NCBI RefSeq assembly: GCF_001592365.1
Contig: NZ_BCWU01000015.1
Coordinates: 1-64,000, forward strand
Length of the DNA: 64,000 nucleotides
From: Gordonia hydrophobica NBRC 16057
Lineage (GTDB): Bacteria > Actinomycetota > Actinomycetes > Mycobacteriales > Mycobacteriaceae
Direction: 5' to 3'
Positions 33,825-42,026 of this stretch are shown here, in pieces (within the stretch, counting starts at the first letter, position 1; each line of letters starts with the position of its first letter). A program made the translations under genes and the position numbers. The notes under the pieces are model-generated. The model saw nothing but the letters and a program-made list of their open reading frames with translations. It was not told the DNA's origin and ran no database searches.

Positions 33825-35390
33825 GTGTTGAACACGCTGTGGCCTTGGCTGCTGGACGAGCCGACCATTTCGGCCAATCTCGAAGCCCGGGCCCGGAGGA
33901 GCCCGGATGAGTTGGGGCTTGCCGACGAGCATGGGAATTCGTTGACATGGGCGCAGTTCGATGCGTCCGTGGACCGGGTTGTCGCCGGCCTGGCGGCACA
34001 AGGGATCGGGCAGGGATCGCGGGTGTGCTGGCAACTACCCATGCGGATCAGCACCGTGTTGGTGATGTTCGCCCTTCGTCGGTTGGGTGCGCTGCAGGCG
34101 CCGATCATCCCGATCGGCCGAAAGCGTGAGGTCTCCGCTGCTGTACGCGCGGTCAATGCCGAGTTTCTGCTGGTGCCGGGGACATGGAACGGCTTCGACT
34201 ATGTTGAGCTGGCGGGTGATCTGGATCTGGGCGACCTGGCCGCACCGACGATCATGGAGATCGGATCGACGGCGCCGGACGCCGACCCGGATCCGGGGCT
34301 GCGTGCGCCTCAGGATCCCGACGAGGTGGCATGGGTGTACTTCACATCCGGTTCGACCGGCCTTCCCAAGGGGGCACGGCACACCGACGGCACCCTGCTG
34401 ACAACCGGGCGGGCATTCGCCGGAACCGGTCACATCGGCGAGAACGGCGACGATGTCGTGGCGATGGCGTTTCCGATAGCGCATGTCGGCGGCATCGAAT
34501 TCCTCATCGCCGCCATCTGTTCCGGAACACCTATGGTGATCTCGGAAGCGTTCGTTCCCCAGGCCGCCGTAGAGCTCTACAGCCGGATGGGAGTGACGCT
34601 GACCGGTGGAGCGCCTCCCTTCTATCAGGCATTCGCGGCGCTGGCGGAAGCAGCCGCGCCCGCCCCGCTGCTACCGAGCCTGCGCACCTTCAAGGGTGGT
34701 GGCGCGCCCTGCCCACCGGAGCTGTACTACAAGGTTCGGGACGCCATGGGGGTGACGGTCGCTCACGACTACGGCATGACCGAGGTGCCGATGGTTGCGG
34801 TGGCCGACCCACGTGATGAGCCCGAGGTCCTGGCCAAGACCGACGGCCACCCCATCGAGGGCAACACGGTCCGACTGGTCGATGCCGATGGGCAGGAAGT
34901 GACACCGGGCGAGGTCGGCGAGGTCCAGATATCGGGGAGTGGTGTCTGCCGCGGCTATACCGACCCGGTCGAGACCGAAAAGGCATTCACCGATGACGGA
35001 TGGTTCCGCACCGGCGACCTCGGGCGGATCCATCCCGGCGGTCAGATCGAATTGGTCGGCCGGCTCAAAGACGTCATCATCCGCAAGGGCGAGAACATCT
35101 CTCCCCAGGAGATCGAAGAGTTGCTCATCGCCCACCCGGCCATCGCCGAAGTCGCGGTGATCGGTGTTCCCGACGCCGACCGCGGTGAGATGGTGTGCGC
35201 CGTCGTGACACCGGCGCCCGATGTCGATCCGCCCGATCTCGCCGCGATCGTCGACTTCCTGAGCCGGGCGCAGGTGATGAAGCAGAAGCTGCCCGAGCGA
35301 CTCGAGCTGGTGGAGTCGCTGCCCCGGACGGGGCTCGCGAAGATCGCCCGGAACGAACTGCGCACGCGGTACGGAACACCGATCGGCTGA
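33825..35390 (+). CDS. Acyl-CoA ligase (cyclohexanecarboxylate-CoA-ligase-like)
   Basis: This 521-residue ANL ligase has the P-loop YFTSGSTGLPKG, PIAHVGGIEF, AHDYGMTEVPM, RTGDLGRIHPGG and the hinge/catalytic region LPRTGLAKIARNE. It resembles the ligase at 16078-17658 in motif order and wording. The start is GTG 33825 or TTG 33828, with AGGAG just upstream; TTG has the better spacing. A perfect 20-bp hairpin ends the transcript. It is a stand-alone unit with the SnoaL-like gene. The acid substrate is unknown. Confidence 0.88.
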   Translation: MLNTLWPWLLDEPTISANLEARARRSPDELGLADEHGNSLTWAQFDASVDRVVAGLAAQGIGQGSRVCWQLPMRISTVLVMFALRRLGALQAPIIPIGRKREVSAAVRAVNAEFLLVPGTWNGFDYVELAGDLDLGDLAAPTIMEIGSTAPDADPDPGLRAPQDPDEVAWVYFTSGSTGLPKGARHTDGTLLTTGRAFAGTGHIGENGDDVVAMAFPIAHVGGIEFLIAAICSGTPMVISEAFVPQAAVELYSRMGVTLTGGAPPFYQAFAALAEAAAPAPLLPSLRTFKGGGAPCPPELYYKVRDAMGVTVAHDYGMTEVPMVAVADPRDEPEVLAKTDGHPIEGNTVRLVDADGQEVTPGEVGEVQISGSGVCRGYTDPVETEKAFTDDGWFRTGDLGRIHPGGQIELVGRLKDVIIRKGENISPQEIEELLIAHPAIAEVAVIGVPDADRGEMVCAVVTPAPDVDPPDLAAIVDFLSRAQVMKQKLPERLELVESLPRTGLAKIARNELRTRYGTPIG

Positions 35391-35420
35391 GTTCTGGCCT
35401 GAGGCCACCACTACGACAAT

Positions 35421-35465
35421 TGATCGCCGCGGCGCCCGATCTCCCATCGGGCGCCGCGGCGATCA
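35421..35465. terminator. Perfect 20-bp stem hairpin between convergent genes
   Basis: The arms 35421-35440 and 35446-35465 are exact reverse complements (starting TGATCGCCGCGG) around a CTCCC loop. The structure sits between the ligase (plus) and SDR (minus) genes and is a clear bidirectional terminator candidate. Confidence 0.75.
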
Positions 35466-35485
35466 GTGTCACCCCGTGCGGGCGG

Positions 35486-36409
35486 TTACTCGTCGGGAGT
35501 CAGCCGGTGGTCGGTGAGCCCGAGGGGCATGGCACCGTACAGCGCGCGTAGTGCCGTGTCCATTTCGTCGACACGCAACGCACGATCCTCGTTCGGCGAG
35601 AAGGAATTCGGACCCAAGCTCCATCGGCGATAGGTACGCAGCATATTGCCGTCGACGCGCAGGACCTGCCCGGTGAGCCACTCGCTGCGAACACTGGCCA
35701 GGTAGGCCACCACCGGTGACGAATTCTCCGGGGCGTATGGATCGAAAGCCGAATCGTCGGCCTCGGCCAGAATGCCGCCCGCGGCCTCAGTCATCCGCGT
35801 ACGGGCCACCGGTGAGATGGCGTTGACCGTGACGCCGTACCGGCCGAGTTCCATCGCCGAGACCACGGTCAGTGCTGCGATCGCGGATTTGGCTGCACTG
35901 TACGAGGATTGGCCGACATTCCCGCGCATGCCGGATCCGCTGGTGGTGTTGATGATCCGCCCGGAGACCGCCTCACCCGCCTTGGACCGCTCACGCCAGT
36001 GGCCGGCGGCGTGCCGGATCAGGTTGAAGGTGCCCTTCAGGTGGACGGCCAGCACGTCGTCGAAGTCGCGTTCGGTCATCGAGGTGATCATCTTGTCGCG
36101 GGTGATTCCTGCGTTGTTCACGACGGCGTGCAGATCACCGTGTTCGGAGACGACCGACCGGATCAGGTCGGCGATCCCGTCGTAGTCGGTTACCGACAGT
36201 TCGGCCACCTCTGCCTTTCCGCCGAGCGCCGCGATCTCCCGGACGACCGACCGGGCAGGGGTGTCGGTGTTTGCGGAGCCGTCGAGGCTCACACCCGGAT
36301 CGACGATGATGACGGTCGCTCCCTGCGCGGCGAGCTCGAGGCTGTGGGCGCGACCCAAGCCCATGCCCCCGCCGGTGACGATGATGACGCGGTTGTCGAG
36401 CAGTCCCAT
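35486..36409 (-). CDS. Short-chain dehydrogenase (MFE-2/HSD17B4-like)
   Basis: This 307-residue SDR has TGGGMGLGRAHS as cofactor motif, an insert VDPGVSLDGSANTDT after the second strand, NNAG, and SSYSAAK with the catalytic Tyr-Lys. The insert and the long C-terminal tail are typical of the 3-hydroxyacyl-CoA dehydrogenase part of peroxisomal-type multifunctional enzymes. It may oxidise a (3R)-hydroxyacyl-CoA, working with a MaoC hydratase such as 46140-46616. A second SDR-fold gene lies 108 bp upstream on the same strand. Confidence 0.88.
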   Translation of the reverse strand: MGLLDNRVIIVTGGGMGLGRAHSLELAAQGATVIIVDPGVSLDGSANTDTPARSVVREIAALGGKAEVAELSVTDYDGIADLIRSVVSEHGDLHAVVNNAGITRDKMITSMTERDFDDVLAVHLKGTFNLIRHAAGHWRERSKAGEAVSGRIINTTSGSGMRGNVGQSSYSAAKSAIAALTVVSAMELGRYGVTVNAISPVARTRMTEAAGGILAEADDSAFDPYAPENSSPVVAYLASVRSEWLTGQVLRVDGNMLRTYRRWSLGPNSFSPNEDRALRVDEMDTALRALYGAMPLGLTDHRLTPDE

Positions 36410-36517
36410 GATTCTCTCTTTCGTGTCAGGTCAGACCCAGTAGGTGGATCAGGTTGAGTGATGGATCGGAATCCCGATCGGCAGCAGCCGTGGCGGGCAC
36501 GAGAGCAGTCGGCGCCC

Positions 36518-37219
36518 TCACGGAGATTCGGCCGCGGACTCTTCTGCTGTTGCGTCGCGTATCGAGGGATCGATGCTGATGACGGGGCCCGGATAGTGCT
36601 CCGGGCGCTCCACCACGTCGACGAGGCGCTCAGCTACCTCCACGGCGGTCAGCGAGGCCGGACGAGCGTCGTCGAGGCTGTGCCCACGGACCATCGAGGA
36701 GATCATCAGCTCCCGGATCTCGACGCCGCTGGTGGTCTCCTTGTGCCATGAACGCAGCAATGCGCGCTGCGCGGCCTGGGTCATCGATACCGGCCCCATA
36801 CCGGGGAAGGTGTGGTCGGCCATCCCGCCGCCCGTGGCGAGATAGACCGCCTCCCTGCGCATCCGAGGAATGAAAGCGCGCGCCGCATTGACGTGGAGGA
36901 AGAGGTCGCCGGCGAGGACCTCACGGAGCGATTCGTCGTCGAGCGCGGCGATCGGACGCGGTTCCCATCGCATGGAGGTGGTCAGTACCACCGCATCGAC
37001 GGCGCTGACGTCGAGGGTCGCGGCGAGCGCTTCCGTGGTCTCCGGCGTTGCGAGAGAGCCCTCGACCACCTCGACGTGCTCCGGAAACCGGTTCCGGAGA
37101 TCAGCGAGGCGCTCGGCGGAGCGGGCGACCCCGATGACGCGCCACCCGTGTCCGGCGAACACCTCGGCCGCGGCGCGGCCGACGGTTCCGGTAGCTCCGA
37201 CCAGCAGGACTGTGGGCAT
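36518..37219 (-). CDS. NAD(P)-binding SDR-fold protein lacking the classical Tyr-Lys pair
   Basis: This 233-residue Rossmann protein starts TVLLVGATGTVGRAAAEVFAGHGWRVIGVAR. Where classical SDRs have YxxxK, it reads MGPVSMTQAAQRALLRSW, with no Tyr or Lys. It may be a non-catalytic or differently acting member. The ATG at 37219 has AGGAGGG upstream. It faces the VOC gene at 37498 across a 278-bp region with a perfect TTGAC-N6-GTCAA repeat. Co-direction with the next SDR suggests a two-gene unit. Confidence 0.75.
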   Translation of the reverse strand: MPTVLLVGATGTVGRAAAEVFAGHGWRVIGVARSAERLADLRNRFPEHVEVVEGSLATPETTEALAATLDVSAVDAVVLTTSMRWEPRPIAALDDESLREVLAGDLFLHVNAARAFIPRMRREAVYLATGGGMADHTFPGMGPVSMTQAAQRALLRSWHKETTSGVEIRELMISSMVRGHSLDDARPASLTAVEVAERLVDVVERPEHYPGPVISIDPSIRDATAEESAAESP

Positions 37220-37305
37220 GACGGATCCCTCCTCGGGCCTGACCCTGATAGAGTGAAATAGTTAGTACTTTGTATCACGATACCGCGATGTCGCCAACCG
37301 CCGAG

Positions 37306-37321
37306 TTGACATGCGTGTCAA
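37306..37321. promoter_or_regulatory. Perfect inverted repeat TTGAC-N6-GTCAA in a divergent promoter
   Basis: TTGACATGCGTGTCAA stands between the SDR-fold gene (minus, start 37219) and the VOC gene (plus, start 37498). The same repeat with the same spacing occurs at 59938-59953 beside a TetR gene. It is a candidate operator of a shared regulator. Confidence 0.6.
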
Positions 37322-37497
37322 ATGGAAACGTGCTTCGACTCCCGGCTAAACAGCCAGGTAGTACGGGTGGAGGCGGTCGCCTTAGGGCGTTTCGACATTC
37401 TTCAGTTGTCAGAATCATCAACTTGTTTTAGTGTTCTAGGACATACTCAGGCCGCGCGTTGTCCGTGCGGCAGACTGCGATCAGGAGCACATGCCCG

Positions 37498-38442
37498 ATG
37501 ACGCAAACTTCGGCTACCGACGACGGCGTGGACCTGCGGAGGCAGGTCCACGCCGTTCTGCACTGCAATATCAACACCGCGGCCCTCGACCAGGCGGTCG
37601 CGTACTACACGGCCCTGGGACTGCCGGAGCGGATGCGTTCGGTTTCTACTGACACCGACGGGCGCCCCATGGGACTCGACGAGCACACCGCGAGCGTGAC
37701 GGCGTTCCATTACGACGGCCGCGGACCTCGCAGCGCGCCCGCGCTCGAACTCGTTGGTTGGCAGGAACCACAGGTGATCGCGCGCGAACTGCGCACCGAC
37801 GGCCGGGCCGCGGGGTTCGATCGGCTGGGATTGCGGACGCCGGATCCGTCGGCATTCGTGCCGGCGGACGCGCCGCATGCCACCGTCGTGTGCCGGGGCG
37901 CCCACGTCGCCGCCCGGCTCATCACCGACCCTGACGGAGCCCCGGTCGAGGTGATCGAGCTCGACCCGGCCGGACTCGTCGACGAGCCCGACGGAACAAA
38001 GCTCTCGCACGTCCGCATGGTGAGTACCGACCTCGATCGCACGGCACGCTGGTGGGGTCGACTGGGTTTCACGCCCGCATCCGATGCCCCGGGCGGAACA
38101 CTGAGCCTGACGGTCCGCGAGGACCCCACCTTCTCGGTGGAGTTCACCGAGGACACCGACGCGGTGCGCCCGGACTGGCGGGCCAATACGCAAGGGCTGT
38201 ACCGCATCGCACTGGCCGTGGACGACGTCACGGCCGCCTACGAATCACTGGTCGAGAGCGGTGCGGACGTGCCCGAACCGGTCTTCATCCCGATGCCCGA
38301 TATTCCGACCGGTGGTTTCACCGTGCTCTTCCTCGCCGATCCGGACGGGGCGGTGGTCGAACTGGTGGCCCGACCGCGATCGGCGGTGCGTCGGCCGGCT
38401 GAGCCCGCCGGGATTCCCCATCCCGTCGAGGGCTCGGAATGA
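37498..38442 (+). CDS. Two-domain VOC (glyoxalase/extradiol-like) protein
   Basis: This 314-residue protein has two vicinal-oxygen-chelate domains, about residues 12-150 and 160-290. In the second domain LSHVRMVSTD supplies a His ligand and DGAVVELV a Glu. The position of the second His of type I extradiol dioxygenases reads GLYRIAL, with no His. It is therefore more likely a glyoxalase/epimerase-like VOC protein than a canonical ring-cleaving dioxygenase. The first-domain VHAVLHCNIN may add a ligand. The start at ATG 37498 has AGGAG upstream at a rather long distance. It precedes a DUF35-Ltp pair. Confidence 0.75.
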   Translation: MTQTSATDDGVDLRRQVHAVLHCNINTAALDQAVAYYTALGLPERMRSVSTDTDGRPMGLDEHTASVTAFHYDGRGPRSAPALELVGWQEPQVIARELRTDGRAAGFDRLGLRTPDPSAFVPADAPHATVVCRGAHVAARLITDPDGAPVEVIELDPAGLVDEPDGTKLSHVRMVSTDLDRTARWWGRLGFTPASDAPGGTLSLTVREDPTFSVEFTEDTDAVRPDWRANTQGLYRIALAVDDVTAAYESLVESGADVPEPVFIPMPDIPTGGFTVLFLADPDGAVVELVARPRSAVRRPAEPAGIPHPVEGSE

Positions 38443-38535
38443 AGTGGAATGTGGGATGAAAACAACTGTGCAAGCGCAATTCTCGGCCTGCACCACGCGT
38501 ACTTCGACGAGAGTCGTCAGTGAGGAGATGGATTG

Positions 38536-38985
38536 ATGACCGAAATTCTGGAGGACGCCGTGCCGGTGGCCGCCGACCTGTTCACGTGGCCGGCAACGGA
38601 ACCGGCCCTGATCGGCGGCCGCGGGTCCGACGGCAAGATCAGCTTCCCCTACCGCAGTCATCGACTGGTCAACGGTGTGCGGGAAGAGCTCGAGCGGGTG
38701 GAGCTACCCAGGCGTGGCACCCTGTGGACCTACACCACCCAGGTGTTTCGTCCGCCGTCACCGCCCTACGCCGGTGACGACGATGCGAAGTCGTTCGAGC
38801 CGTTCACCGTCGGCTATGTGGAGCTTCCCGGAGCCCTGCGCGTCGAGGCGCGGCTGACCGAACCGGACTGGACGAAGCTGCGGATCGGCCAGGAGATGGA
38901 GCTCGTGATCGTGCCGTTCTCGAAGAACGATAAGGGGCAGCCCACACTGATGTACGCGTTCGCGCCTGTCGAAGGAGACAACTGA
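38536..38985 (+). CDS. DUF35 OB-fold-like protein without zinc-ribbon cysteines
   Basis: This 149-residue protein has the OB-fold core of DUF35 (RRGTLWTYTTQVFRPP, then FTVGYVELPGALRVEARLTE, then GQEMELVIVPF). The N-terminal part reads ISFPYRSHRLVNG with no Cys at all. Normal DUF35 proteins have four Cys in a zinc ribbon there. It is nevertheless paired with an Ltp gene in the usual way: its stop overlaps the Ltp start by one base (TGATG). ATG 38536 has GAGGAG upstream. It probably binds acyl-CoA for the Ltp partner. Confidence 0.78.
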   Translation: MTEILEDAVPVAADLFTWPATEPALIGGRGSDGKISFPYRSHRLVNGVREELERVELPRRGTLWTYTTQVFRPPSPPYAGDDDAKSFEPFTVGYVELPGALRVEARLTEPDWTKLRIGQEMELVIVPFSKNDKGQPTLMYAFAPVEGDN

Positions 38986-40133
38986 TGAGTTCTGCAGATA
39001 TCGCGATCGTCGGAGTGGGGCTGCACCCGTTCGGGCGCTACCCCGGCAAATCCGCTCTGGAGATGGGTGAGGATGCCGTCATCGAAGCTCTCGGTGACGC
39101 GTCCGCTGATTGGAACGATGTCGACACCCTGTGGGCATCGAGCATGGAGATCAAGAATCCCGAGGCCATCACCGGCCACCTCGGGCTCACCGGAGTTCCG
39201 GCTCGTTCGACGTTCACCGGATGTGCATCCGGTGGCAACACCCTTGCCCAGGCTGCCAATTCGCTGCGCCTCGGCGATGCCAATCTGGCCGTCGCCGTCG
39301 GTCTCGACAAGCATCCCCGTGGAGCGTTCTCTGATCACCCGTCGGTGTCGGGTCTGCCGGAATGGTACGGCGATCTCGGTCTGTTTCTCACCACGCACTT
39401 TTTCGGGATGAAGGCGACCCGCTACATGTACGACCACGGTATCTCCGAGGAGACCTTGGCGAAGGTGGCGGCCAAGGCATTTGCCAACGGCGCCCGCAAT
39501 CCCGTCGCGTGGCGTAACAAGCCGATCACCGTGGAAGAGATCCTGGCCAGCCCGGTGCTGAACTATCCGCTGCGTCAGTACATGTACTGCGGCCCCGACG
39601 AGGGTGCCGCCGCCGCCGTGCTGTGCCGTGCCGAGGATGCCCATCGCTACACCGATACTCCGGTCTACCTGCGGGCCAGCACGCTGTTCTCACGGTCGGA
39701 GGGCGCGTTCGAGTTGCTCAGTCCCTCCCTGCCGCTCGAGAGTGCGTCGAGCCCCACGGTGTTCGCCTCGAAAGCCGCCTACGAGCAGGCCGGGATCTCG
39801 CCGCAGGATGTGGACGTGATCCAGCTGCAGGACACCGACGCCGGATCCGAAGTGATCCACATGGCGGAGAACGGCTTCTGTGCCGACGGCGATCAGGAGA
39901 AGCTGGTGGCCGAGGGCGCCACCGAGATCGGCGGCGCGCTGCCGATCAACACCGACGGCGGACTGCTGGCCAATGGGGAGCCGGTGGGCGCCTCCGGCCT
40001 GCGGCAGATCTGGGAGCTGAGCAATCAGTTGCGAGGGCGGTGCGGCGATCGTCAGGTCCCCGATGCGTCGGTCGGTTACGCGCAGCTGTACGGTGCGCCC
40101 GGAACCGCGGCCGTCACCATCCTCTCGCTGTAG
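38985..40133 (+). CDS. Thiolase-like Ltp protein with nucleophilic-position cysteine
   Basis: This 382-residue SCP-x/Ltp-type thiolase-fold protein has Cys80 in FTGCASGGNT, an intact match to the thiolase nucleophile. GGALPINTDGGLLANGEPVGASG provides the later loop; there the usual HP of GHPxGA is EP. It could be a true thiolase of branched or ring 3-oxoacyl-CoAs, or an aldolase like its relatives. Its partner is the DUF35-like protein encoded immediately upstream. Together with the VOC gene it forms a three-gene plus-strand operon ending in a hairpin. Confidence 0.82.
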   Translation: MSSADIAIVGVGLHPFGRYPGKSALEMGEDAVIEALGDASADWNDVDTLWASSMEIKNPEAITGHLGLTGVPARSTFTGCASGGNTLAQAANSLRLGDANLAVAVGLDKHPRGAFSDHPSVSGLPEWYGDLGLFLTTHFFGMKATRYMYDHGISEETLAKVAAKAFANGARNPVAWRNKPITVEEILASPVLNYPLRQYMYCGPDEGAAAAVLCRAEDAHRYTDTPVYLRASTLFSRSEGAFELLSPSLPLESASSPTVFASKAAYEQAGISPQDVDVIQLQDTDAGSEVIHMAENGFCADGDQEKLVAEGATEIGGALPINTDGGLLANGEPVGASGLRQIWELSNQLRGRCGDRQVPDASVGYAQLYGAPGTAAVTILSL

Positions 40134-40157
40134 GGTTCACCGGGCGAAGCAGGGAAG

Positions 40158-40195
40158 CGCATCGGGAGTGACCGGAGTCGGCTCCTCCCGGTGCG
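40158..40195. terminator. Hairpin between convergent Ltp and tandem TetR genes
   Basis: CGCATCGGGAG (40158-40168) pairs with CTCCCGGTGCG (40185-40195), an 11-bp stem with one mismatch (G-U or A-C depending on strand). It lies in the 118-bp gap between convergent genes. Confidence 0.55.
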
Positions 40196-40251
40196 TCCCC
40201 GCACCGTTCATCTGGGGAAGTGGCCGGCCACGAGGGATGGAGCTCGAGGTG

Positions 40252-41613
40252 TCATTGCTGGGACCATCCCAGGACCGCGCGATCGAGAAGTGTGGTCATG
40301 AGATCGGCCGCCGGGCCGGGGTCGGTCGGGTGGCTGTCGCCGAGGGTCGTCGTGACCGGTTCGGTCATGCGCACGATCACCGACAGGAAGGTCACGATTG
40401 CGGCCGTCGGGTGCGACGACGCTACCGGGCGGCGTCCCCGCTCGACCAGGTCGGCGACGGCATTCCACAGTTGTGCGTTCGTGGGTGCGATGACCGCGTT
40501 GACCTGTGCACGCACTGTCGGATCGAACCACGTGCGAACGACTCCGCGATGAGCGCGGTGGAACCGGGTGTAGGTCTGCAGCCAGTCGCGCAGTTGCTCG
40601 AGTGGACGGTCCTCGGGTAGATCGGCGATCGCTTGCAGCTGTTCGATCACGTCCGCGAATTCGGCAGCGGTCGCCAGTGTCAACGCGTGCAGTACCTCGG
40701 CTTTGCCGCTGAAGAACCGGTAGAGGCTCGCTCGCGATATGCCGGCACTCCGATGCAGATCCTCCACCCCGACCGCGTGGTAGCCCCGCTCGGCGAACAG
40801 CCGGGACGCCGTGTCGAGGACCGAACACACGAGCGGATTGGCCCGGTCCGGGTCCGGGTAGTCGTGCGGTCCGGTGATGTGCACTCGCGCGCGTCGGGCG
40901 GGGTCCGGCGAGTGGATCAGTTCAGCGACGGCCGTGCGTGGGGTGTCGGGGAACAACAGATACTGAACTGCGAGGGCGAGTCCCTCGGCGTGGTAGTGAG
41001 ACGGACGCGGTATGTCCACCCCGCGTGCGCGGAAGAGATTGGCCGCGTGGATGATCCTCAACACCGATATGGCGGCGGTCAGTGGGTCGATCCCGGCGAT
41101 GTCTGCCGCTTCGAGTCGTGCCGCCACGTCGGTGATGTACTTCGCGATGAATGTGGGAGCCGCGATGACGCTCTCGGTGGTGCCGATTCCGGGAAACTCT
41201 GCCATGACCACGAGGTTGTCGTCGTAGAGCCGTTCCCAACCGTGCAGCCAGTCAGCGAGAGCCCGAACCCCCTCGGGATCGGGGCCGAGTCCGCCGAGCT
41301 GGGTCGCATGTGCGCCGATGTCGAGTTCACACGCCAGCACGAACTCCTCGAAGATCTGCTGTTTGCTCGCGAAGTACTGGTACACACTCGCGCGTGAGGT
41401 GCCGGCGGCCCGGGCGATGGAGTCGGTGGACGCCGCGTCGAATCCGACCTCGATGAACAGTGTCGCAGCGCTGCGCAAGATGCGGTCTCGGGTGTCGAGT
41501 CCTCGCCGGCCGACAGGGGAATCGGCCGGCGCATATCCGGGGCGGCGGGACGGCGCTTCAAAAGGCATCCCGCCCATTGTTGCCCATCCTGCGACCGCCG
41601 GTTCACTTGACAT
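40252..41613 (-). CDS. Tandem TetR regulator: two HTH domains in one chain
   Basis: This 453-residue protein is about twice the normal TetR length. It has two DNA-binding units. The first, near residues 42-92, contains LFIEVGFDAASTDSIARAAG and SRASVYQYFASK. The second, near 262-312, contains LFAERGYHAVGVEDLHRSAG and SRASLYRFFSGK. Each is followed by its own helical domain. A single chain could act as a built-in dimer or bridge two sites. The start at ATG 41613 is uncertain (another ATG lies at 41577). It is divergent from an amidohydrolase gene across a 413-bp region. Confidence 0.88.
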   Translation of the reverse strand: MSSEPAVAGWATMGGMPFEAPSRRPGYAPADSPVGRRGLDTRDRILRSAATLFIEVGFDAASTDSIARAAGTSRASVYQYFASKQQIFEEFVLACELDIGAHATQLGGLGPDPEGVRALADWLHGWERLYDDNLVVMAEFPGIGTTESVIAAPTFIAKYITDVAARLEAADIAGIDPLTAAISVLRIIHAANLFRARGVDIPRPSHYHAEGLALAVQYLLFPDTPRTAVAELIHSPDPARRARVHITGPHDYPDPDRANPLVCSVLDTASRLFAERGYHAVGVEDLHRSAGISRASLYRFFSGKAEVLHALTLATAAEFADVIEQLQAIADLPEDRPLEQLRDWLQTYTRFHRAHRGVVRTWFDPTVRAQVNAVIAPTNAQLWNAVADLVERGRRPVASSHPTAAIVTFLSVIVRMTEPVTTTLGDSHPTDPGPAADLMTTLLDRAVLGWSQQ

Positions 41614-42026
41614 GGGAATCAGCCGGGCTCTTCGCTGCGGGGTGGGTAGGTGTGTTCTGTGCTCTCGGCAGCCCGCTACCGGCCGCGGCGGCTGTATGCG
41701 GCAGGGAAGGCTCCTACTCCCGGCCTGCGGTGCCGCCGGTCAGCGGCGGGTGATCACGCCCCAAACGGGGTCTGACCTCAGCACGACTAAGCGGGCCGAC
41801 CAGCCGGACTCGGTGAATCGTCACACCCTCGAAGCGTGAGGAGGTATCAATCACAGAAAAGTATGGCGTGTTACTGCAATCACAGGTAGCCTACTTAAGA
41901 CGGCATGTCAGAAACTGGGATGACACGTCAGCGACCTCCGGGTACCCACGATTGCGGTGCAGCCCGTGCCGCCCGGAGCAGGCGATTTCTGCCGACGACA
42001 ATCGACAAGAGAATTGAGGAAATCCG
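41614..42026. promoter_or_regulatory. 413-bp divergent region with an inverted repeat
   Basis: No gene was found here. TGTCA (41906-41910) and TGACA (41921-41925) form an inverted repeat 100 bp before the amidohydrolase start. Next to the tandem TetR start, TTGAC (41607-41611) is a possible half-site. The region likely carries both promoters. Confidence 0.4.

Noticed and set aside
37498..38442. VOC protein as the missing extradiol ring-cleavage dioxygenase
   Set aside because: The second iron His position reads GLYRIAL, so the 2-His-1-Glu site is incomplete; kept only as an open question.
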